In this document: piece by piece, positions 11,856 through 23,800 of the stretch | Layout of the letters: each line of letters starts with the position of its first letter | Position numbering within the stretch: the stretch's first letter is position 1 | Assembly: GCF_000003815.2 (NCBI RefSeq) | Contig: NC_049989.1 | Span: 11,487,273 to 11,551,272 of the forward strand | DNA length: 64,000 nucleotides | Source of the DNA: Branchiostoma floridae | Taxonomy: Eukaryota > Chordata > Leptocardii > Amphioxiformes > Branchiostomatidae | Direction: 5' to 3' | Program-made: the position numbers and the translations under genes | Notes under the pieces: generated by a model | The model's database searches: none | What the model was told of the DNA's origin: nothing | What the model saw: only the letters and a program-made list of their open reading frames with translations

Positions 11856-14800
11856 TCACAGCTTTGAGACAGTCTTTTTAGAGGTGAATCTGTCCACTCT
11901 GAAGGGAGTCATGTCCAGACTGGGTGCCCTGTCCAACACCAGCTCACACAGCAACTTACCCACCATGGGTGCCAACTTGAATCCATGCCCTATGAAAATA
12001 GTAGTTGTAAGATACATTCCTTATTGTAACCCAGTATTTTGATTAGGAATTTTATAGACACATCTTGTCTGAATTTATCTTAAATGTGACAAAAGTCATT
12101 AAAGTTCAAAGACTTATGTAAGGCTACAATAATTTTTCTCTTGCTGATCAAAACTAGTATTCTGCACAAAACATGTCTGATTTTCAAGATTGGTCAGTAG
12201 AAAAAATGTTTGATCTATATGAAGCTGTTACAAATCTAAAATAGAAGTTCAGCGACTTTGTTGAATTTCTTCTTTCAACACTTCACTTTTGAAAATGAGT
12301 TCAAAATCCTTCAGTGAGTTACCTGAGAAGCCAGCACCAATGACAATGTTCCTGTGTTTTGGATGTCTGTCTAGAATATACTCTCCATCTGGGGTGTTCT
12401 GTAAGGCAATAGTTCAGCAAATAATAGTAGGTTATACCAATTCTAACAACAACAATTACTGTATACATGTAAATACTGTGACCACATCTGTAAGCAGAGA
12501 TACGTATTGCTGCGGTACAATGTAAACCAGTCAGAATTGCCCTTAGGAAGGTGAGAGATGGTCACCGAAATGTCGTTGAAATTAAAGCTGTGTTTGTGTT
12601 AAAAGAGTGTCTTAACTCAGAAAAACAATTATAACTGAAAAATGTCCTCAATGCTGAACTACAGAATGATTGCTTCAGCAGAACATGAAACCCTCTATCC
12701 TCCTAATCTCTAAGCAGACCCTACGGTGCCATAAGATAGTATCAAAGCTGGCCAAGGAGTGTAGCCGGCTAAGGGAGTCAAACGGGCCCTACGGGAAGTT
12801 TGATACTAGACATTTTTTTTTTTTATTAAAAACAACAACAGCAATAGTACATCTGGCAACCACTAAGACTAGTGTTTGTACAGTCGAGTACTATTGCACA
12901 TGGAGGGATAACATATACTGGTGTGTCTGGACGAATTACATGGTTAATTTCACAAGCAATACATGGGTAGTGGAACAGTCAGGAAAGATACTAGACATTA
13001 CGCACCGTGGATCTGGTTGGAGATTACTATCCTCCAAGGAAATAAAACCACTGCAAAGTAGACAAATTTACAGTACTGTAAGTTTACTTCTCATCCGAGG
13101 AAAAAGACATAACTTGCTTGCATAGCCTAGTATCCAGCCGTATTATAGCTCCAGAGTCTCCGTGGAGAGGACAAGAGACTCGGGAGCTTTGATACGGCTG
13201 GATACCAGGCTAGCTTGCATACCGTATACATGCAGGTCTCCACGATGCTAGGCTTGTCGTGTAACCCTGGGAAGTGTTTCCTAACAAAGTCCCTCAAGAA
13301 CTGCAGGTCAAAGGTCAAGTCTGCCTGCATGTTAACATCCCTGTTGTCTGGGTCAGCTGGATGTCCAGTGTGGCGACAGATCTATAAAAAGACAATGGAA
13401 CAGATGGACTTGAACTTAGACTTAAACATAGGATTTATGACCAAGGACATGTAAAGTGCTGTAATGGTGCCATCCAAGCTTTAACATATTGACCAAATTC
13501 ATACAATCTAGGGTTGATAAGCTTTTAAAATAAGCCCATTTCAGTAACCAAACCTGAAACATAGATTCAACCATAATCCAACCCAATAACAAAAGATTTT
13601 CTACAGGACCTCTGGTCTCCTGCAGGCTTATTTCAGGTTGCTCAAAACACCTCACTTTTTCATATCAAGGCGTGACAGGGTATTCAGAGAAGTGGTCAAA
13701 GATTTGCTGAGTGAGTCAGTCCTTGAGTTGGTCCAGAAGAAACGTTTACATCCTTTGTCACAATGTTGATAATGTGTACCAAGACAGATGCAGAAGTGTA
13801 AATTCTAAACCTGAATGAATTTATCCTTGCCCTTAAAAGTGTATTCAAGCAAGCTGGGTTTTTTTACTGCTACTGGATGTCGTGGAGCCCCTATGACCAC
13901 TGTGGTTATGGGCCATGAGTGAGTGAGAGTGAGTGAGCAAATTTAGTTTACCTTCATCATGTCTGGATATTCGAAGCATGGCAGCCCATACACCTCTACC
14001 TCCTCATCCTTAAACACTGGGAAGTCAGACAGCAGGGAATAGGAAGGTGGGTCCTTTTCTTTCCAGTAACACACATTGATACGAAGTGTCTGAGAAGAGA
14101 AGAGTGCAGTCACTAATGAATATTATTGGAAATTTGAGAAAAGCTCTACATGTGTATGTATAACAGTTTACTATGAATGTCAATAAAAGAATAGATGGAT
14201 GGGTGAATTGATGAATAAATGATTAGATGCAAACTATACATTGTGACTATCTCCCCACATCATTGTGCTCAGTTCTTATGGTTGATATACTTCATCAGTA
14301 TGAATTTTTTTTGCAGAAGTTTAACACATTGTGGCAATGCTAAGGAAAATGCAGCACTCCTGTACGGGATGTGCTATGGGTGGTACGCTGTGGTACGCGA
14401 AATGAAAGAGGTCATAGCTATACTGTACATCGATGAAGGTTAGACATCCAGGTAATAAGATATGCCAAAAAGTAATTACTCAAACAACTGCATATGCTTT
14501 TGGATACGGTCAAACATTTCAACTGGCATCCACCAGTTTTCGTAAGTGACACTGAAGTGATCTGGAAGAAACAGGTCTTTTATACTCTAACTCTGAATGA
14601 AGACAATTTTAGATGTCCAATAGGAAACGTTATATTGTAACACAATTTTAGGCTGAAGACAACTTGGATTCCAATAGAAAATAAAAGGTAAGGCAAAGTC
14701 AAGCTGAAGACAATTTTGGATTTCAATGGGAAACAAAGCTAAGACACAGTTAATGCAAATACTGATTATACCTTGAGAGGTAGGTCCAGGCCAAGATTTG

Positions 14801-17463
14801 ATAACAGCTTGCCCGCCCAAGGTCCGCATGTCAACACCAAACGTTTGGTCTGTAAGGTCCTCTTAGACGTGGTAACTGACACTGTCGGCCCTGGTATGAT
14901 CCCTGTCACTGCCTCACCATCTCTCATACATCCACCTTTCTGTATAAACAGGTCCTAGGGTGGAACAGTGATAATGTTATATGTTGTTGAGTGTTGAAAT
15001 TTGCAAGGAAATGCAAAACATTTCATGAGACTGGAACTAATTTTGCTCAGCACAGAATACATTCAATGATTGTACTAGTAACTTGACAACAATACACAAT
15101 GTTCTAAGATTAGTAGATTTTTAGAACATATTACCTAATGGTAGAATCTAAGACAGCATCTGGGTTCTACCTGAGCACATATTAAATAGAAGTAAAAGCT
15201 ACCTATATGACCATAATTTTTCATGTTGATGAAGGTTCGACATCCAGGTTATAAGATACATGTAAGCCAAATAGCCTGGATTGCTCAAGCAACTGGATAT
15301 GATTTTGGAAACGGTCAACTGTTTTAGGTTACCGTAGCAGTTCTATTACCTTTTCAGTGAAACTACGTACATGACCAATATAGCATGTCCAGAGCGAGAT
15401 ATCAAAACCAGAAGTTTTGCTGTAGAACTGTAGAAAGTCACTAGGACAAGTAGGAGGCCCATATTGACCTTGACTTTCCTTTTGCCAAGCTCTTAACCTA
15501 CATAACCAAATATCACAAGGATCCATCTACTAAAGCTTCTTGAGTCAAGCTGAAACAAACATTCTCAATCCCTGGGATTTAATTTCGCGGTAGCAGGAAA
15601 AATAACTTTTTGCGGTGGTTCTAAGTTTGCGGTAGCACCATGCACTGTACTCTCGTACTGCTATGGAAAAATGTTCGTGGTGTTTTTCAGTTCATGGTGA
15701 AGTGGCCGCCACAAAAACTGCGAACATTAAACCACTGGATTGCTTTTACAGTAATTAAGGGTTCTATAAAGCGAGATCACCTGAAGAGCCCTAACAGCCT
15801 GGTCTGCCTTGATGAGTCCGGCCCCCGCCTCCGTCACGCCCACGTAGTTGCCAGGGAAACGCAGCATGGGGAACTGGTGTCGGAGGTCCTGATTGGTCAG
15901 AACCTGAGACTGAACTCCGACCTTGTGCAGGTTGGTATGTATGTCCTGTAGTATAGGGTTGTCTGGTCTGCCCCAAGCAAGCTGTCTGGCATCCCTGATT
16001 AAATTGGAACAACAATTTCTTTTTAATTTCTTCATGGAGAAATCATTTCATCATTTAAAGAATCATGATTTGTTTTAAATGGCTGGACAAGGGCGGCCCT
16101 TCATCTCTCTCTATATATATTACCTTGATTGAGCTGAAACTTTTGCAGTGGTGCCTCATTGAAATGAATAACTTAAAATTAAAACATTCTAAAAAGAGTA
16201 ACAGTATGAAAAAGAAACTTAACTATCTGACATATGAATATGATTATAAGAGGGTCTGCATGGGGGCTCCCGACAACGATTTACACTGAATTCAGAAGAG
16301 CCCCCTACGTATTACACTAAATCAAGGAAGGCAATTACGCTAAATTTGGTCGCCTCGCTACGAATTACGTAGATAAGATGGTTTTCCCTAAGAATTATGG
16401 GAAATAAAATAGGCTGCCTACACCTTACGCTGCTGCATGCAGACCCTCTTATAAGAATTGTCAGTTGCAGTGCTTATATTTGCCACATGTAGGCACTTTG
16501 CTCACCAAGAAAACAATTTAGAAAGACTCTGACCAAGCAGAGGTTTGGCTCTGGCTGTTTTGACGTGTTATTCAATTTCTTTGTCTCCCAGCCATGTTTG
16601 GCCGTAAGTCAAAAAGAAAATGGTACAGAATAGAAAGTCTGTCAATAAAATGGCTTAAGAACATTTAAAAAAACAGCTGCTGCCAAACCTCTGCTTGGAG
16701 AGTACTGTAAATGCATTTAAGTTCCTGGGGATTTAATTTCACAGTGTAGCGGGAAAAGGGACTTTTTGCGGTGGTTTTAAGTTCGCGGTAGCAGCATGCA
16801 CTGTAGTCTCTTACTACCATGGAAAAATGTTCACGGTGGTTTTAAGTTCGCGGTAAATCGGCCACCGCGAAAACCGCGAACATTTGCATTTACAGTTTAG
16901 AAAGCTACAGCAAGTGTACAATGTCCAATCCTTACACGGTGAGTTTGGTACCAGATTCAGTCTCCACCTGCCTCCACAGCTTGTTGGACTCTGCTGCCAT
17001 CCTGGCATAGTGTTCCTGCCTGTACGATTTACGTGTCGCCCTCGTCTGGCCCCACGAACTTCCGCGGGAATGGGGGAGACAAAACTGTGGGGAATTCCGA
17101 CATAATCAAGACACAATATTGCTAAACAATTGTACGGCTATTGCAGTATATTCTTAGATTTACTATGTTTTTATTATCCCTTATGTTCATTATTTATGGA
17201 AATCACTTAATTGATATGCTAATTAATGTTATTGCCTTTATTTTCTAGTACACAATCTAATTGTTGCAAATTCATAATGTTTAAAAAATTTGATAATTTC
17301 ATAAACTTTAAAAATCTGAGCATGCAAGTAAAGCAATTGCTAAATGTTTTACCTGCTCCAGCAGTAGTGTTCTGACTCCATTCTGTACCAGCTGGAGACT
17401 ACAGGCTGACCCCATGACCCCTGCACCAACCACCACACAGTCCCACACACCAGGGTCTGCCAT
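11856..17463 (-). CDS. PIPOX: Peroxisomal sarcosine oxidase / L-pipecolate oxidase
   Basis: Eight exons on the minus strand: 17353-17463, 16936-17084, 15781-15994, 14772-14954, 13952-14089, 13223-13381, 12323-12398, 11856-11989 (1164 nt, 387 residues; human 390). Every junction keeps frame. The N-terminus has the FAD-binding dinucleotide motif [12 protein letters not shown], followed by the [15 protein letters not shown] block, TLRINVCYW, the [19 protein letters not shown] segment holding the Cys expected to carry covalent flavin, and [15 protein letters not shown]. It ends in SKL, a canonical PTS1 peroxisome-targeting tripeptide. The family oxidises N-methyl amino acids and pipecolate, making H2O2. 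Introns contain at least six short mobile elements. Confidence 0.95.
12704..13026. mobile_element. Mutator-like MITE with exact 9-bp target duplication
   Basis: Ends TAATCTCTAAGCAGACCCTA and GATCTGGTTGGAGATTA are imperfect inverted repeats. The flanks are exact 9-bp direct repeats CTATCCTCC (12695-12703 and 13027-13035). A second copy with the same left end lies at 53957-54129. A 9-bp duplication is typical of Mutator-like elements. Non-coding, in a PIPOX intron. Confidence 0.75.
13124..13212. mobile_element. 89-bp hAT-like foldback MITE at a splice donor
   Basis: Ends AGCCTAGTATCCAGCCGTAT and ATACGGCTGGATACCAGGCTA form inverted repeats with a further complementary GAGCT/AGCTC core. Flanks are exact 8-bp direct repeats GCTTGCAT (13116-13123 and 13213-13220). 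The right duplication abuts the PIPOX exon-6 donor (GT at 13221-13222 on the minus strand), so intron 6 starts with the target duplication followed directly by the element. Confidence 0.8.
14432..14545 (+). repeat. Dispersed repeat (GATGAAGGTTAGACATCC family), copy 1
   Basis: GATGAAGGTTAGACATCCAG, then AAGATA, ACTCAA.CAACTG and GATACGGTCAA blocks shared with 15228-15325 in the same orientation. The first block also occurs at 2012-2030. Unclassified interspersed repeat in PIPOX introns. Confidence 0.6.
15228..15325 (+). repeat. Dispersed repeat (GATGAAGGTTAGACATCC family), copy 2
   Basis: GATGAAGGTTCGACATCCAG, ATAAGATACATGTAAG, GCTCAAGCAACTGGATATGA and GGAAACGGTCAA align with the copy at 14432-14545. 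Class unknown. Confidence 0.6.
15564..15753. mobile_element. MITE with TACTGTAAA ends, copy A
   Basis: Internal blocks GGGATTTAATTTCGCGGTAG, CTTTTTGCGGTGGTT, GCACCATGCACTGTACTCTC and GGAAAAATGTTCGTGG align with the copies at 16703-16896 and 22188-22356 (the latter inverted). The right end is TTTTACAGTA; the left end is worn. It resembles the short amphioxus DNA-transposon families; the exact family is not assigned. Confidence 0.7.
16244..16454. mobile_element. MITE with 19-bp inverted ends
   Basis: TTATAAGAGGGTCTGCATG at the left and CATGCAGACCCTCTTATAA at the right are exact inverted repeats, about 211 bp apart. Non-coding; first of three adjacent MITEs in PIPOX intron 2. Confidence 0.75.
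16533..16698. mobile_element. MITE with CCAAGCAGAGGTTTGGC ends
   Basis: CCAAGCAGAGGTTTGGC at the left is the exact reverse complement of the right end GCCAAACCTCTGCTTGG. The inverted match continues loosely through GGCTGTTTT / AAAACAGC. 166 bp, non-coding. Confidence 0.75.
16703..16896. mobile_element. MITE with TACTGTAAATGCA ends, copy B
   Basis: Starts TACTGTAAATGCA and ends TGCATTTACAGT, with internal GCGGTGGTTTTAAGTTCGCG inverted and repeated. Only four bases separate it from the previous MITE. Same family as copies A (15564) and C (22188). Confidence 0.8.
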
Positions 17464-18448
17464 CACTCAACCTGGACAGGCCTGGGGTTTTGATTTGTCA
17501 AAGCGGCCTACTGTAAAATCAAGCTTCTACACTTCTACAGCACTCCTATATATAGAACTTCCTGGCCAGGCACCTGTAGAGTAGAAGCACCAGACACTGC
17601 AGACAGACAAAGATCTAGATTGAGTAACTGGTTGAAGCTGATTAAACATATTTAATTAGTAAGTCCCTCTAGGTCACAGCAATTTATAGCACCAGCAGTT
17701 TCAAAGCACAGAAGATGGTAGTTCACAAGAAATTGTGGACACAAGATATTGTTACAAAATCAAACCAGTATGTGCAATCATATGGGTCAAGGACACCAGC
17801 AAATTGTCCATCCAAGGACCCTTGTACCTTGCACAGATGACAGACTTACATGTGGACTGAACCATTAAGGTCCAGGATGGGGTTGTCAGCAGAAGTGAGA
17901 AATTGTTGCGGCAGGTTGCTATTGTTTGCTTCAACCCTTTCTTCCCCTATTGATGTGAACGTTATCGTGTTACGCTGTAAATTATTAACTTCAAGAGTTG
18001 CCCTGTCACCCCTGGAATGTTTGTGGAATGACCCAAACTTTGCAAGGCCTGAGGGCTGTCAATGAATGACTAAACAACACTGGAAATGTTCTTGTTTGAA
18101 TAGGGAACAGGCCACTTAGCCTAAGTATACCTTATATGCCCAAACTGCGGACACGACTGTCATGCGAGGATTGGGTTACAGTCCCACAGTCGACGCTGTC
18201 AACCGCCCTAACTTCAAGGAGAGAGTGCTACCATCATCTGGAAAGATGCCTACTACTACCTTTTGTGAATAATGTCAAGTTCACTTGGCAAATTACCCAT
18301 GGACCTCATGACACAATCTTTAAAAGAAAACTTTCTATCCTCCTGAAAAAGATAACTATAAGAAATGAGATATCCCTTACACTCACTCATTCATTATCCA
18401 GTTTATTATCTGTTGTTCCATTATCTTTCAAGGGTTAGATGTGCAGGC

Positions 18449-18875
18449 TAGGGCTGGGTACCGGTACAGAAAATTCAGGTCCAGGTCTGGTTCAGGTCCA
18501 GAGGATCAGGTCCAGGTCCGGACCTGAACCTGATTCAGTATGACTCATACCAATGGTCCATTTCACTACAAAGAAATCTGTTTGGTGGAGTATTAGACTT
18601 ACACTGACGTTCTAAAATCCTACAATGCTAACTGCACCTGTATGATTGGCTGTAAAACTTGGTAGAAATTACTATATACTGCACTCTACTTCACTCTTGT
18701 TATTTTCTTCCACCTGCAAGCGCCAAAACGTGTGAATGCCTGATAAAATAATCTCTTAATTTTCTAATCGGTCCAACATCCGGTCCACCAATTTTTTTAA
18801 GGTCCGGTTTTTCTGGACCGGTTCAATACGAAAAAACGGTTTTGTACCGGTACGCTGTACCGATACCCAGCCCTA
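18449..18875. mobile_element. hAT-like MITE (TAGGGCTGGGTACCGGTAC) with 8-bp duplication
   Basis: 427 bp with ends TAGGGCTGGGTACCGGTAC and GTACCGATACCCAGCCCTA, flanked by exact 8-bp direct repeats GTGCAGGC (18441-18448, 18876-18883). The interior is rich in inverted GGTCCAGGTC / GACCTGAACC words. A shorter relative is at 55547-55807. Non-autonomous hAT element by end sequence and duplication length. Confidence 0.85.
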
Positions 18876-18929
18876 GTGCAGGCACATAAAAGTTGTGGCC
18901 TTAGGGAAAACTACCTGAGGTGTCTCTGT

Positions 18930-19141
18930 CCTGCAAAAATCGATCGGACGACGATTCTGCAGCAATCGCCCAAGCCTCCCTTATAATTATAACTTTATTT
19001 CACAACAATTGTACAAGGTACAAAGTATGGCTTATCTGTGACAGGGACGGTTTTCAGGTGAAAAATACGCGCAACCCTCTGTCAATCTTACAGAAGGCCA
19101 ATATGCCTGAGATCTCGGATAATGTGACGGGTATAACCCCA
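18930..19141. mobile_element. Remnant related to the Harbinger-like element at 46406
   Basis: GGGACGGTTTTCAGGTGAAAAATACGC, the AGATC core and GATAATGTGACGGGTATA match the right part of 46406-47220 (GGACAGTTTTGAGGCGAAAA..., ATAATGTGAAGGGGGTA). Left end not clear. Confidence 0.5.
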
Positions 19142-20702
19142 GTATATGGCTAAAGTCAAACCTTGGAAACATAAAAATCTTAAATCATTTGTACATATTT
19201 CTCTGACATTGACACAATAAAAACAGTATTTTAAAACTACATAGCCTCTTAGGTTTGCACATGTACATCTTTTATTAAACATCACAGTAATATACATTAT
19301 TTTACAGACTTTAAGACTTTGCGCTGATTAAAAAGCCAGTTATAAATAGTTCTTGTCAATATGGCATTCTGAAGTAATAATGTCACAGGCAACATATTTA
19401 ATTTTCAAACAGGTTAAAATGCTTCATATGCGTGTTGTATCCTGCACTTATTGTGCCTAAAACTGTGTTTCTAAAACTGCATGATAAATAGCGCAAAAGC
19501 AAATGCTGACATTAAACTACTGTTCAAATAGTGGCTCCACATATAACAACTCCATTTTAAAAACATCTTCAGTTGTCATTCTTAAGTTTAACAACAGTTT
19601 TCCATAAACAACAGAAAACATGCATATAAAGTTATCAATTGAAAACTATTTAAAATTCATTTAACTGACACAAACAAGATGCTAATACAAAACAGTTTTT
19701 TCTTGAATACAGGTTCACAGTTTAGAAACCAGAAAAATGTCAATGCCAGTCCACAACACTAGGGGGCACTATTCTACAGTTATGCAGGGTTTCAAACAAG
19801 TTTTTCTTCACACTCCTGACATCCCTTTACAATGTTCCCTATTTTCCTACCTTTCTTAAAGTGTAGCCATAAAACTGTGGGTAAGCTGTATTGTAAGCTG
19901 TGGGTAAGCTAATTAAAAGCACATATAACGTTCTAGATTTATATATTATACCATAAAAAAAAGCATCTTGCATTTCTGAGAGACATCAGTTGTTTACTAT
20001 CAATAAATAATTTCCATAAATTCATCTTAAGTTACTGTCAATCATTCTTTGTAAAGCCTTGCTATATGTGTACGGGCAGCCTGCATTTTTTTGGGTCAAA
20101 ATTGGATGTTTGAAAGGCAAAGATTCAATGGACATAAAAGCACTCTTCCTATCCTTTGTAACATGGTATGGAAATCATTTTCAAGTTTTAAAAAATTATC
20201 GTAAATGCACACTACCTAGTATAAAACAAGGAAGACATCATTTTGAATATGCAGCGACTGAAAATACAACTTTGTAATTGATCTTAAGTGACCAGAGTCA
20301 AATTCAAGTTAAATGCTACAGTAAAAAGTTGATGTATAGACAGAATAATATTAAATATGACATAAGTATTTGTCTTCAATCACAGCATACTTCATGAGGT
20401 ACTGTATTTCTCATGCAGAAGCTGCATAGCCTTCTTCTTACTGAGTTACAGTGTAAAAACATAAGTTTGCTTCATGGATAATACCCTAGCAGGAAGAAAG
20501 TTAATAAGGCAGGTGCCCTCTTGGTTCCAGGGACAGAAAAGCATTATCATATTTCATAGTGATAAAATCAGGCACAACAATACCTAACAAATTTGTACAT
20601 TTACCAAAAAGATTACATTTCTTAAAAACTCCTTGGGTCACACTATCTCAAATCCTCAGTTCTGAGTCTTTTTTGGGATAAAGTTACAATTTGTCAGCAT
20701 CT

Positions 20703-20708
20703 TTTATT
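20703..20708 (-). promoter_or_regulatory. Poly(A) signal of VPS37
   Basis: AATAAA on the minus strand about 100 bases after the VPS37 stop. Confidence 0.5.
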
Positions 20709-20809
20709 TACAGCTACTACAAACTACAATAAAAACTGCTCTTATCAGACAATAACTTGACACACTTCAGACACATTATTTGACAGACTGTACTCAACAT
20801 TGGACCACA

Positions 20810-23800
20810 CTACCGATGATACTGCATCATGGGCTCCGGCATCCTAAGAATCCCGTGTGGCTGGTTCGGAACCGGCTGATACGGCTGACTCTGGTACGGC
20901 TGTCCCTGCCCGTACCCGTAGTTCCCGTACACGCGAGGCTGCGGCGCGGGAGCGCTCTGTGAACGGTTCATGAGTTCCTGCATCTTTTCTGACTTGACTC
21001 TGCGCAGGTGTGCTAGTCTCCTCTTCTCCTGGTACTGTGAGAGGAAGTCTTCCACAGCCATGCCTCCTTCAAGGAACTGGTCAGCTAGGGACTGGGAAAT
21101 ACAGGTGCTGTCAGTATCAGCAAGAGCATATATGTAATGTAATACAATGTCATGTATAGCTAATTGGCATATTACACTAATTTAAAGGACAGCTATAATT
21201 CACATGCACCTACCATGGAGCACCAAATAGCAATTTTACCAGCCCATGTAAGAAACTGCCCATTGGTCAAGCAGACTGGCCTAACCAATTTAGGGAAGCA
21301 AGTGTCCCATATTTTGGCGACACGTATACGAAATTGGACTGAAGTACTGGTACTGACATTGCCCACCACGCTACCCACAATTTTGTACGATGCAACAGTT
21401 TCATATGTGTATGGGTTTCATACACTTGTAAATCCCACGTAGGAATGAGACCCTAATTCTTGGCCAAAACGATAGCTCCTCTCCACAAATTTGACGTGAT
21501 AATCCCCTTCATGATCTCAGTCTACGTATAAAATCACCAACGGTACCTCAGATTCCTCCTCTATCTCCGCAGCAGCGGCCTGCAGTAGTGCATGGGTCGT
21601 GTCCAGGTCATTCTTCTGCGTCAGGGACTCTGAAACCCAGGTTAAAACTTCAAATTTTCCTTTTTTTACAGTGTCTTAATTACGTTTACCTTGTTGTCTT
21701 TGACTTTGCATCATTTCTTCTTCTTCTCCAAACAAATTACCTCTACCCGATGGCTGTCAGTACAGTTAATACTGGTAAAGTGGCAAACACCTCATATCAT
21801 GTAGCAAGTGGCAGGACAGAGCTGGAGAGGCTGGTCATCATACATGTGTTTGAGTAAGAGCTGGACACTATATGCATTTGCATAAATAGATATAATGGCT
21901 GTGTTGTCCTTAAAACGTTCACAAACATTTCTAGAGTACGAAGACATGGCATTCTGAGAGAAAAAAATGGCATGCTCTAGATTAAGACACCAGTTACCTA
22001 GTCGCTGTTTTTTCTCGTCGTACAGGACTCGTAGTTCGGCAGCCTCCTGGTGTACGCGGGAGAGTTTCTGTCTGCCCGACACCAGCTGAGGTTCCTTCTC
22101 CAGGTTAAACTCAGCCAGGCTGCGGTTACTGGCCAGTAACATCTCACGCTCAAGCTGAAGGGACTTCACCTGGATGTTTATATATAATACTGTAAATGCA
22201 GAAACTTTCGTGGTGGTTTAATGTTCGCGGTTTTCGAGGTAGCCGTTTCACTGCAAACTTAAAACCACCGCAAACACTTTCATTGGTAGTAAGAGACTAC
22301 AGTGCTACGAAAAGTCCTTTTTCAAGGTACCGCGAAATTAAATCCCTGCATTTACAACTTTGGTACCACATACCAATGAATTACCGCTTTACAAAGCCTT
22401 TGCTACTGTAATCAAGCTAAGAATAACTTTTTTGAGATCAGAGGTCAGGCCTGGCGGCCGGTGGTGGTATTTTCGGGCTCCCGAGTTTTTTCGCCATTCT
22501 CGCCCGTTTTCCAGGGCAACGGTAGGATTAGAACGGTCTAGAACAGCTGGGTATATTAGCTGAACTTTACAGACACCTTCTAGTTAACAGTTTTGACGTT
22601 TTTGTACTGCATCGATCCTCTATTCCGGAAAACATGCACTCGAGTTTCGCGCCAAGCGCTACGACGCGGCGCCATGTTGGCTTATTGTTGTGCGTGAATA
22701 TCTTGCTCGCCCTTTACCGTCACTTTATGTGCGCAGCATGCGATTTGAAACATGCAGAAGAAATATGTAAAAGTTGTGATTTTGGCAAACAAACAGGTTT
22801 TAACATACTCTTTAGCAAAGGAGGTTATGAGACACACTCGCCCAGCCTGCTGGGCTTGGGTATATCATCACTAGTCAAACCACTCGGTTCAAAATACAAC
22901 AGGGGATACGGGGCGCCGGTACCTCTGGGTTTTGAGGGTCCATCTGGATTTCTGCTTGCTATCCTCCTCATGTCAGGGGATGTGCACAGTAACCCCGGAC
23001 CTATCAAGTTCCCGTGCGGAGGGTGCGGTCGCGCCGTGGCCTCAAACCATCGAGCCATGCAATGTGATAACTGTGACCAATGGGTTCATATCAAATGTTG
23101 TGGAGTGGGGGATAAAATGTACAAACATTACCAAAACTCGTCATGCTCATGGATCTGTAACAACTGTGGTTTGCCTAGCTTCACCTCCAGCTTGTTTGAC
23201 TTTAGCTCATGGATTCATGATAGGGATGAATCATTCTATAGTCCTCTCCTAGAGAGGGATATAGATGATGACACCGACGACAACATTTCACACATTGCAT
23301 CCAATTTTACCACAGGTTCCAATACCCACAGCGAATCCTGGTCTTCAGATAACAACACTTTCAATGACAGCATCCCATCCTTCAAACCTACCTCCACTTC
23401 CTCTCCCTGCACTACCCAATCCCTGGGCAAAGGTAAGGGAATTTTACAGAACCTACACGTATTAACTATTATCTTTGAATTGTAGGAGTCTAAGGGGAGT
23501 AGATAAAAATGCCCAGTTTAGTGCATTAGTAGCCACAGAAAACCCTGATGTTATCTGCGGAAATGAGTCACACTTAGATCCTGATTATACAAATGCAGAG
23601 ATTTTCCCAGAAGGCTACGATATATATCGTAAAGATCGTAACAGCCAAGGAGGGGGGGTGTTTATTGCTGTTAGGTCCTCCTTGGTCTCATCGCCTGTAC
23701 ATGACCCCTCAAATGCGGAGATTGTATGGGCTATGATACAACAGGCAGGATATAGACCCTGGTGTGTGGGCTCAGCTTATAGGCCCCCAACCTCTGGACT

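Larger units (their letters stand above)
17464..20702. other. Intergenic and VPS37 3' flank
   Basis: No supportable coding exon in about 3.2 kb between PIPOX and VPS37. It contains the PIPOX upstream region, a hAT MITE (18449-18875), a Harbinger-like remnant (18930-19141) and then AT-rich sequence downstream of VPS37. An alternative distal AATAAA for VPS37 lies at 19271-19276 (minus). Confidence 0.5.

Noticed and set aside
23648-23686. CCAAGGAGG...CCTCCTTGG inverted words inside the retrotransposon, similar to the ultra-short element ends
   Set aside because: They fall in conserved endonuclease codons (QGGGVFIAVRSS), are about 39 bp apart with an unpaired middle, and have no flanking direct repeats.
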